Source: Pseudomonadota bacterium
GTDB lineage: Bacteria; Pseudomonadota; Alphaproteobacteria; Ferrovibrionales; Ferrovibrionaceae
Length of the DNA stretch: 15,079 nt
Assembly (NCBI GenBank): GCA_023433835.1
Contig: JAEYTW010000187.1
Coordinates: 1 to 15,079, forward strand
Reading direction: 5' to 3'
Shown here: positions 7,128 to 12,001 of the stretch, piece after piece
Layout: each line of letters begins with the position of its first letter
Position numbering within the stretch: the first letter of the stretch is position 1
Notes under the pieces: model-generated
What the model was told of the DNA's origin: nothing
Seen by the model: only the letters and a program-made list of their open reading frames with translations
Database searches by the model: none
Position numbers and translations under genes: made by a program

Positions 7128-7941
7128 ATGTCGCAGATCGCGAAGAAGATGAAGCGTTATCCGTCGGATCTGACAGATGAAGAGTGGGAGCGGATCGCGC
7201 CGCTAATGCCGAAGCCTGGTCGTCGGGAGAGGCCGCGAGAAGTTGATTTCCGCGAAATGATCAATGCGGTGCGCTACCTTGCGAGTTCTGGCGGCGGCTA
7301 GACTAGCGGATGCTGCCGATCCATTTCGGTGCCTGGGAGACGGTCTATAGCTGGTTCCGGGAGTTGGCGCGTCGGTTCCTGTTCCAGACGATCCACGACG
7401 TGGCGCTGATTGTGGACCGGGAGCGGGCCGGGAGCGGGCCGGGCGCGAAGCCAGCCCAACGGCAGGCGTTATCGACAGCCAGTCGATCAAGGCACCGCAA
7501 GCGAAAGCAAGAGGTTACGACGCCGGCAAGAAGATCGTCGGCCGCAAGCGTCACATCGCCGTCGATACGGATGGGCGGTTGCTGATGGTCAATCTGACGA
7601 CGGCCGATATTTCCGACAGCGCTGGCGCTCAGACGATCCTGGAAGCCATCCGCAAGCGCTGGCCCTGGGTGAAGCATCTGTTCGTCAATGGCACCTATGA
7701 CCGGCTGCAATTGATGGACAAGGCCGCCTATCTCGACTTCGTCGTCGAGATCATCCGCAGGGCCGACGGCCAGAAGGGATTCCAGGTACTTCCCCGTCGC
7801 TGGGTGGTCGAGCGAACTTTCGGTTGGAGGACGCGATGGCACCGCCTCGTGCGAGACTACGAGCAGAGGATCGACGTATCCCACGCCATGATTCTTGTCG
7901 CCATGGGCGGCAATCTGCTCCGACGAAACGCTCATCCGTGA
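7128..7941 (+). pseudogene. IS5-family transposase with two frame disruptions
   Basis: The three frame pieces together read as one DDE transposase of about 265 aa. Piece 1 (7128-7301) begins MSQIAKKMKRYPSDLTDEEW and ends at an in-frame TAG after LASSGGG, where CTAGACTAG (7298-7306) suggests a TGG-to-TAG change plus a 5-bp duplication. Piece 2 continues from the ATG at 7310 (MLPIHFGAWETVYSWF). At 7421-7442 the 11-mer GAGCGGGCCGG is present twice in tandem and shifts the frame; removing one copy restores VDRERAGREASPTAGVIDSQ. Piece 3 runs on to 7941 and ends RRWVVERTFGW (catalytic Glu region) and LLRRNAHP. The first catalytic Asp is in GVIDSQ. Where relatives, as I recall them, have ADGAYD with the second Asp, this copy has VNGTYD, so that Asp is probably Asn. 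The protein should be inactive. Confidence 0.88.
7421..7442 (+). repeat. 11-bp tandem duplication inside the transposase
   Basis: GAGCGGGCCGG occurs twice back to back (7421-7431 and 7432-7442). One copy fits the transposase reading frame; the second shifts it. Confidence 0.9.
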
Positions 7942-8029
7942 TTTTCAAAACGGACTCTGAGGGCCGCTCGTCGGCTCTTGCACTCCCATCAGCTTGCGCT
8001 GCAGTCAAACAATGTTCGGGTTAAATCAA

Positions 8030-8746
8030 TCAAAAATGGAGATTATTCCAAAACGTCATAAAATTAAAACTTCTAGAAACGAAGAAAATATTCTCGATAA
8101 CGATAGCTACAACCAACATCAATCCAATAGCATAAAATATAGAAACGAAGAATCTTGACCATGTCCTTCTATATTCGTCATGAGATCGAACAAACCAAAA
8201 TAGATCACCTATTCTATTATCAGGAATAGCCCTTATACTCGCTATCATGTTATTTAAACTTTGCCTCCCAAACGGAGCCCAGTTCAACACGTCATCTTCT
8301 TCTCTATTCAAAAACGTCCTCAGCAAAAATGACACCATGCCCGCTCTAGCGTGCTCACTCTCGCGCTCCAATATTGCGTAGTTATACCGCCGAAATAGTT
8401 CAACATACCCTCTTCCAGAATTCTTATAATCATTATAGTCGGAAAATGGAGCAATGATGTCAGGACATCTAATAGAATAGAGTATATTCCCCATCGATAT
8501 AAATAACGATGCAAAAAAAAGAAGAGACCATGAAAATGGTAACGCAATATTTACATGAAAAACGTAATTAAGCCCAAAATCAATCTCAATAGGATTTTTG
8601 ATATATTCAAGAAATTTTGCAGCAATCGGTACAAATACCATCCAAAAATAGGAAGTTTTCGAAACCCCACTACCACCCATTATCTTTAGCTTACTCCATA
8701 CAGGAATTTTTCGTTCGATCCATATTGTCAATCTATAAGGCTTCAA
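8030..8746 (-). CDS. AT-rich hypothetical membrane protein (island cargo)
   Basis: 238 aa, no confident family. Three hydrophobic segments are predicted: about 32-48, 69-90 and 199-224, with a polar middle region (91-195) rich in charged and aromatic residues. The N-terminal GGSGVSKTSYFW stretch followed by the ALPFSWSLLFFASLF segment resembles, from memory, a widespread family of uncharacterised bacterial membrane proteins; I cannot name it. Codon use is strikingly AT-rich compared with the chromosomal genes on both sides, a sign of recent transfer. The start is a TTG with GGAGG 5 bases upstream; the next in-frame ATG (residue 23) lacks such a site. It has its own promoter (8790-8817) and no partner gene, and is the only intact-looking gene inside the island remnant. 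A membrane-acting defence or toxin role is possible given the setting but is not shown by any motif. Confidence 0.72.
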   Translation of the reverse strand: MKPYRLTIWIERKIPVWSKLKIMGGSGVSKTSYFWMVFVPIAAKFLEYIKNPIEIDFGLNYVFHVNIALPFSWSLLFFASLFISMGNILYSIRCPDIIAPFSDYNDYKNSGRGYVELFRRYNYAILERESEHARAGMVSFLLRTFLNREEDDVLNWAPFGRQSLNNMIASIRAIPDNRIGDLFWFVRSHDEYRRTWSRFFVSIFYAIGLMLVVAIVIENIFFVSRSFNFMTFWNNLHF

Positions 8747-8789
8747 CCTTCCCTCCCGTATGCATAGCGATACTCAACACGCCGCCAAA

Positions 8790-8817
8790 ATTATCACTCT
8801 TGTATAATATTCTTCAA
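8790..8817 (-). promoter_or_regulatory. Predicted promoter of the AT-rich membrane-protein gene
   Basis: Read on the minus strand: TTGAAG (8817-8812), a 16-base spacer, then GATAAT (8795-8790). The predicted start near 8783 gives a leader of about 37 bases ending in the GGAGG site before the TTG start. Confidence 0.55.
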
Positions 8818-9095
8818 AGGCTCGCTAGCTGGGCGAACTATTCATTGCCTTAGTGCTCAATTTCTCGCTCGCGTGCCGGAGCTCAACTAAGCATGCCCGA
8901 CTCCCCTGTTTTGGCCGATCGGCAGGCGGCTATAGGGCCCCGCCCCATCGTCGACAATTCTGGTTTATTGCGAGCCAGCACAAAGCGGCTATGCCTCAAC
9001 AAGGACTAACCCGGCCTATGGTACACACCCAGAATACCATTGCATTGCAGGCTAAATAGCTGCAATACACAAGAAAAATGTGAGGGAATGGAATG
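8818..9095. other. Island right end without a supported gene
   Basis: Between the promoter of the membrane-protein gene and the right attachment repeat I see no convincing gene. A 68-codon plus-strand frame (8853-9059) has no ribosome-binding site, no recognisable content and mixed composition. The stretch may be leftover island sequence from genes that were deleted. Confidence 0.5.
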
Positions 9096-9111
9096 TCCTA
9101 GCCCCCAGCCA
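9096..9111 (+). repeat. attR: right attachment repeat of the island
   Basis: TCCTAGCCCCCAGCCA matches the tRNA-Gln 3' end except for one missing T. It probably represents the displaced original tRNA end. GC-rich chromosomal sequence resumes about 45 bases to the right. Confidence 0.75.
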
Positions 9112-9197
9112 ATTTTCCAATTCTACCTTAAGAATCTGTGCCCATACTTCGCCGTTGACGATGCGCGGCGTCGACGCCGGATGCACCGCGTTTCGCC

Positions 9198-9233
9198 TTC
9201 GGACAGGCCCGGATTCGGACTATTCTGTCCGAA
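9198..9233. promoter_or_regulatory. Operator-like repeat cluster before the small membrane protein
   Basis: TTCGGAC occurs twice (9198-9204 and 9214-9220) and its complement GTCCGAA once (9227-9233). The outer arms extend to 9 bp (TTCGGACAG with CTGTCCGAA, 9198-9206 and 9225-9233); the inner pair is a 7-bp palindrome with a 6-base centre. TATTCT at 9221-9226, between the inner arms, could be a -10 box, so a bound repressor would cover a promoter. Alternatively the two pairings could form competing RNA hairpins. The next gene starts at 9280. Confidence 0.45.
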
Positions 9234-9279
9234 GAAAGCCAATACGCCCCGATCGCGCCCGATCGGAAAAGGGGGGCCA

Positions 9280-9714
9280 ATGTTGCTGTCGGCATACAAC
9301 GCCGCCGTGGTCGGCACCGTCTTCATGCTGTTCCCGATGGGCTATTTCCTGCTCACCTCGCCGACATTCCTGTTGGTGAAGCTCGACGTCCCCCAGGTCT
9401 CCTTCCTGCTGCGCAGCCAGTTCAGCGGTTATTTCATGACCGTCGTCGGCGCGGGCCTGGTGTCGACCGCCGGCTTCGCCTTCGCCGGCCGGCCGCTGTT
9501 CGCCGCCGGGGCCGCCGCGATCATGGTGTTCTCGTTCCTGGCCCGGCGCTGGTTCCTGCGGCGGATCGACGGCGAAATCGCCGCGCGCGAAGCCGGCGAC
9601 CACGCGGCCACGGCGCGCCTGCGCCGGCTGCACGTGGGCGGCATGCTCTGCAACCTGGTCGAACTCGGCGTCGTCATGTCGGCCGTGCCAAGCATTTTCG
9701 CCGCCCCGTTCTAA
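9280..9714 (+). CDS. Small four-helix membrane protein, unknown function
   Basis: 144 aa with four probable membrane segments (about 8-30, 48-68, 72-88 and 118-140). A basic loop (89-95, ARRWFLRR) follows segment 3, suggesting a cytoplasmic side there, and a charged amphipathic stretch (96-117) follows it. I do not recognise the family. ATG 9280 is preceded by a run of AAAAGGGGGG at proper spacing. The open frame extends upstream through the island's right attachment site, but that part has no ribosome-binding site or protein-like content and is rejected. It is the first chromosomal gene to the right of the island, followed 57 bp later by a dehydrogenase gene on the same strand, so the two may be co-transcribed. 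The repeat cluster at 9198-9233 may control it. Confidence 0.75.
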   Translation: MLLSAYNAAVVGTVFMLFPMGYFLLTSPTFLLVKLDVPQVSFLLRSQFSGYFMTVVGAGLVSTAGFAFAGRPLFAAGAAAIMVFSFLARRWFLRRIDGEIAAREAGDHAATARLRRLHVGGMLCNLVELGVVMSAVPSIFAAPF

Positions 9715-9738
9715 AGGCATCGTCCTGCGACTATGCTG

Positions 9739-9758
9739 CCTCACCCGCGAGCGTGAGG
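9739..9758 (+). promoter_or_regulatory. Hairpin overlapping the dehydrogenase ribosome-binding site
   Basis: CCTCAC (9739-9744) pairs with GTGAGG (9753-9758) across an 8-base loop. GAGG in the right arm is the only Shine-Dalgarno-like sequence before the ATG at 9772, about 13 bases away, so the hairpin could limit translation. The role is speculative. Confidence 0.25.
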
Positions 9759-9771
9759 AATCGTAGCCGCA

Positions 9772-10755
9772 ATGGCCCATAAAGTCCTGGTTTCGACCCG
9801 TTTCTTCGATCCCGACACCGAAGCCTTCCTGCGCGGCAGCGGCTGCGAGGTCGTCCGGACCGGGCTGCCCGACGATGTCCAGGACGACGCGCTGGACGGC
9901 GCGGCGCTCGCCCGCCTGCTCGATGGCGCCGCGGGCTGGATCGTCGGCACGGTACCGGTGACCCGCGGCCTGATGCGGGCCCATCCCGGCCTCAAGGTCA
10001 TCGCCCGCCGCGGCGTCGGCTATAACAATGTCGACGTCGAGGCCGCCCGGGCGCTGGGGCGCATCGTCACGATCGCCCCCGGCGGCAACGAGGCATCGGT
10101 GGCCGACCACGCCGTCGGCATGATGCTGACCCTGGCCAAGCGGCTGCACGAAGGGCACCTCGCCATGCAGAACGGGCGCTGGACGCCGCTGGTCTCGAGC
10201 GAGTTGTTCGAGAAGACCGTCGGACTGATCGGTTTCGGCCGCATCGCGCGGGCGGTCGCCCGCCGGCTGCATGGGTTCGACGCCCGCATCCTCGCCTACG
10301 ATCCGGCGCCCGACCAGGCGGCCGCCGCGGCTGCCGGCACCGAATTCGTCGACCTGCCGACGCTGCTGGCCCAGAGCGATCACGTCAGCCTGCATCTGCC
10401 CCTGACCCCCGCCACGCACCACCTGATCGATGCCGACACGATCGCCCGGATGAAACCGGGCGCCATCGTCATCAATACGTCGCGCGGCGGGCTGATCGAC
10501 GAGCCGGCCCTGCTCGCCGCGCTCCAGTCCGGCCGCCTCGGCGGGGCGGGCCTCGACGTCTTCGAGGAGGAAGCCAACCCGGTCGGCCGGCCCGACATCC
10601 TGAAGCTGCTGGCATTGCCCAACGTCATCGGCACGGCCCACGGCGCGGGATCGAGCAACGAAGGCCTCGTCCGCACCAACCGGATCGCCGCCCGGACCGT
10701 CGTCGATGTTCTGGCCGGCCGGCGCCCGGCCCCACCCTGCGTTGTTGTCGGCTGA
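9772..10755 (+). CDS. D-2-hydroxyacid dehydrogenase (phosphoglycerate dehydrogenase-like)
   Basis: 327 aa, NAD-dependent oxidoreductase of the D-isomer-specific 2-hydroxyacid dehydrogenase family, cytoplasmic. The substrate-binding domain holds ARRGVGYNNVDVEAA (79-93) and GGNEASVADHAVGMML (104-119). The nucleotide-binding fold has GLIGFGRIARAVA (151-163), where the third Gly of GxGxxG is Ala. An acidic residue follows the second strand (AYDP, D177), which favours NAD over NADP. The catalytic triad is R238 (NTSRGG), E267 (DVFEEE) and H290 (GTAHG). The spacing of 29 and 23 residues matches that of E. coli SerA (R240, E269, H292). It lacks the C-terminal ACT regulatory domain, so allosteric serine feedback of the SerA type is not expected. 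The true substrate (3-phosphoglycerate, hydroxypyruvate/glyoxylate or another 2-keto acid) cannot be told from sequence. Confidence 0.92.
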   Translation: MAHKVLVSTRFFDPDTEAFLRGSGCEVVRTGLPDDVQDDALDGAALARLLDGAAGWIVGTVPVTRGLMRAHPGLKVIARRGVGYNNVDVEAARALGRIVTIAPGGNEASVADHAVGMMLTLAKRLHEGHLAMQNGRWTPLVSSELFEKTVGLIGFGRIARAVARRLHGFDARILAYDPAPDQAAAAAAGTEFVDLPTLLAQSDHVSLHLPLTPATHHLIDADTIARMKPGAIVINTSRGGLIDEPALLAALQSGRLGGAGLDVFEEEANPVGRPDILKLLALPNVIGTAHGAGSSNEGLVRTNRIAARTVVDVLAGRRPAPPCVVVG

Positions 10756-10896
10756 TCCCGCACGGCGAACGGCGAAATCTCACTTTCCGCCCGGCAAAGC
10801 AACGTGCGCGGAATGTCGGCGCCTGGCAGAGCGGAGCCTCCCCGCCCGGTTACCACTTCTGACAAGCGCTCACGCACGGATAAGCCCGGACGCCTT

Positions 10897-10917
10897 ACTG
10901 ATGAAGCCATCAGTTTT
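10897..10917 (+). terminator. Possible weak terminator after the dehydrogenase
   Basis: ACTGATG (10897-10903) pairs with CATCAGT (10908-10914) around AAGC, followed by a four-T run (10914-10917). The stem is perfect over 7 bp but not GC-rich and the T run is short, so it may instead be a palindromic protein-binding site ahead of the mini-gene cluster, which starts at 10945. Confidence 0.35.
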
Positions 10918-10944
10918 GCAGGCCAACGGCTTTCGGAGCGGGAG

Positions 10945-11187
10945 ATGGACGCAAGCGATCAGGATCAATATCACGCCGGCTATCTCGCCGGCCTGGTCGC
11001 CGAGGCCCGCCGCGATCGCCGCCGCCTCGATCCCAGCCGCGGCCAGCCCGAAGGCCGCTGGTGGCGCCACGGCTTCGACGACGGCTGGACCGGGTCCGAC
11101 GCGCTGCGCGACATCACGGCACGGCCCGCCACCAGCCTCGTCCCGGCCAACCCAATCCTGCAGGCCGCCACCGGGCGGGCGCGATGA
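10945..11187 (+). CDS. Small protein with an Rmf-like Gly/Trp pattern
   Basis: 80 aa from the ATG at 10945, which has GGAG 6 bases upstream; a longer frame from 10804 exists but lacks a site. The pattern HAGYLAGLVAEARRDRR, then WWRHGFDDGW, recalls the GYxAG...WxxGW layout of ribosome modulation factor and related Rmf/CrpP-type small proteins. The CPY motif of Rmf is absent and the match is weak, so this is only a suggestion. It is rich in Arg and Asp, has no signal or membrane segment and is presumably cytoplasmic. Its stop overlaps the next start as ATGA (11184-11187), implying translational coupling. It is the first of three overlapping mini-genes. Confidence 0.7.
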   Translation: MDASDQDQYHAGYLAGLVAEARRDRRRLDPSRGQPEGRWWRHGFDDGWTGSDALRDITARPATSLVPANPILQAATGRAR

Positions 11188-11414
11188 ACCGCGCCGTCGT
11201 CTGGGAAAGCCGAGTGTTGGGCAGCCGCACCGAACTGGCCGATCTCACCGCCACGGTCTCGCGCAACGGCTTTTCCTGGTCGTGGCGCATCGAGAATCGC
11301 GACCGGATCATCTGCAACCACGTCGCCGGCAGCGAAACCGGCGCCCAGGCGGCGGCCGAAGCCTATCTCGCCGCCCTGGAGACCATCATTCAACCGCTTG
11401 CGGAGAACCGCTGA
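11184..11414 (+). CDS. Small protein, second of a coupled mini-gene trio
   Basis: 76 aa starting at the ATG inside the ATGA overlap with the upstream gene. Unrecognised. The sequence has a beta-like half (TELADLTATVSRNGFSWSWR) and an Ala-rich helix-like half (TGAQAAAEAYLAALETI). The next gene shows the same layout: an early TE, a WxW core and a helix with regular Ala spacing. The two therefore look like distant paralogs or members of one small fold. Its stop overlaps the next start as TGATG. Confidence 0.68.
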   Translation: MNRAVVWESRVLGSRTELADLTATVSRNGFSWSWRIENRDRIICNHVAGSETGAQAAAEAYLAALETIIQPLAENR

Positions 11415-11665
11415 TGACTGCGATGGCCCTGACCACCCGCCGCCACCTGTTCTGGATCACCGAAGGCACGGAAATCCGCGCCTGCTACGGCGAATTCTCG
11501 GCGGTGATCCGCCAGGATCCCGATTGGATCTGGTACATCGCGCTGGAAACCAGGCAACTGACCGGCGGCGTCACCAAGTCGCTGTCGCGCGCCAAACGCT
11601 CGGTCGAGCAGGCGCTGCTCAGCCTCGAGCGCGCCGCCCGGGCCCATCGCCGCGTCCTGCATTGA
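11414..11665 (+). CDS. Small protein, third of a coupled mini-gene trio
   Basis: 83 aa, beginning at the ATG of the TGATG overlap at 11412-11416. Unrecognised. It carries TEIRACYGEFSAVIRQ, then DWIWYIALETRQL, then a basic Ala-rich helix (SRAKRSVEQALLSLERAARA), the same order of elements as the gene before it. The C-terminus is basic (HRRVLH). No membrane segment or signal peptide. Overlap at both junctions suggests the three products are made in fixed proportion, perhaps as a complex. The gene ends 40 bp from the convergent minus-strand gene. Confidence 0.68.
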   Translation: MTAMALTTRRHLFWITEGTEIRACYGEFSAVIRQDPDWIWYIALETRQLTGGVTKSLSRAKRSVEQALLSLERAARAHRRVLH

Positions 11666-11705
11666 TGCGGAAACCCGGAGCCGGCGCAGCACGGCCCCGG
11701 CCGCG

Positions 11706-11951
11706 TCAGCGCTGCTTGCCGATGACCGAGATGATCTGATCGGCCGGGAAATCGTTCTGTGTCCGGCGGAAGCGCGCGCCGGGATCCTGGCCCTTGCCGC
11801 TCCATTTCAGATAGGCCGTTTCCGTGTTCTCGGCCTTGTTGGAGGCATGGATGTCGATGATCTCGAACTGATAGCCTTCCATCAGGATGACCATGCCTTT
11901 CTTCAGGCTTTTGGCCGGCAGTTTGGTGACGACAGTCCCTGCGGTCGACAT
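11706..11951 (-). CDS. Small beta-rich protein, unknown (EF-P N-domain-like pattern)
   Basis: 81 aa from the ATG at 11951. The segment SLKKGMVILMEGYQFEIIDI, followed by a basic YLKWSGKGQDPGARF part and a DFPADQIISVIG end, has the rhythm of a KOW/SH3-like barrel such as the N-terminal domain of elongation factor P; this is a fold guess, not a family assignment. An in-frame GTG at 12002 would add 17 residues but lies at the end of the kinase gene and has no ribosome-binding site; AAAGGA lies 12 bases before the ATG. It follows the hybrid kinase gene by 50 bp on the same strand and may share its transcript. Confidence 0.65.
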   Translation of the reverse strand: MSTAGTVVTKLPAKSLKKGMVILMEGYQFEIIDIHASNKAENTETAYLKWSGKGQDPGARFRRTQNDFPADQIISVIGKQR

Positions 11952-12001
11952 TTCAGACTGGAATCCTTTGATTGGCGCCTTCCCGTCGGCGGCTTGCCGC
12001 A

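Larger units (their letters stand above)
7037..7957 (+). mobile_element. IS5-family insertion sequence (IS427-like group), defective
   Basis: The element is about 921 bp, bounded by terminal inverted repeats AGAGCCCGTTTTGAAAATC (7036-7054) and its complement GATTTTCAAAACGGACTCT (7940-7958), which differ at one position. It carries a single transposase gene reading rightwards, now broken. The bases just outside are TAA (7034-7036) and TGA (7958-7960). The IS427-type groups duplicate a TNA or TA target, so the two should be identical if this were one undisturbed insertion. It interrupts the integrase gene. Confidence 0.85.
6121..9111. mobile_element. Degraded genomic island in the tRNA-Gln gene
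   Basis: The tRNA-Gln 3' end TCCTAGTCCCCCAGCCA (6121-6137) recurs at 9096-9111 as TCCTAGCCCCCAGCCA, identical except for one missing T. Such a pair, with an integrase gene starting about 40 bases from the tRNA, is the classic sign of integration by a tyrosine recombinase. The interior holds the integrase fragment, a broken IS5-family element and one AT-rich membrane-protein gene. Base composition differs sharply from both flanks in the right half. With about 3 kb left and the recombinase domain gone, it is a remnant that can no longer excise by itself. The boundaries rest on the repeat; the composition change supports them. Confidence 0.78.

Noticed and set aside
8853..9059. 68-codon plus-strand reading frame at the right end of the island
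   Set aside because: No ribosome-binding site, no recognisable content, and mixed composition; probably chance.
9040..9279. Upstream extension of the small membrane-protein frame (from 9040)
   Set aside because: It crosses the island's right attachment repeat, lacks protein-like content, and a well-placed ribosome-binding site supports the ATG at 9280.
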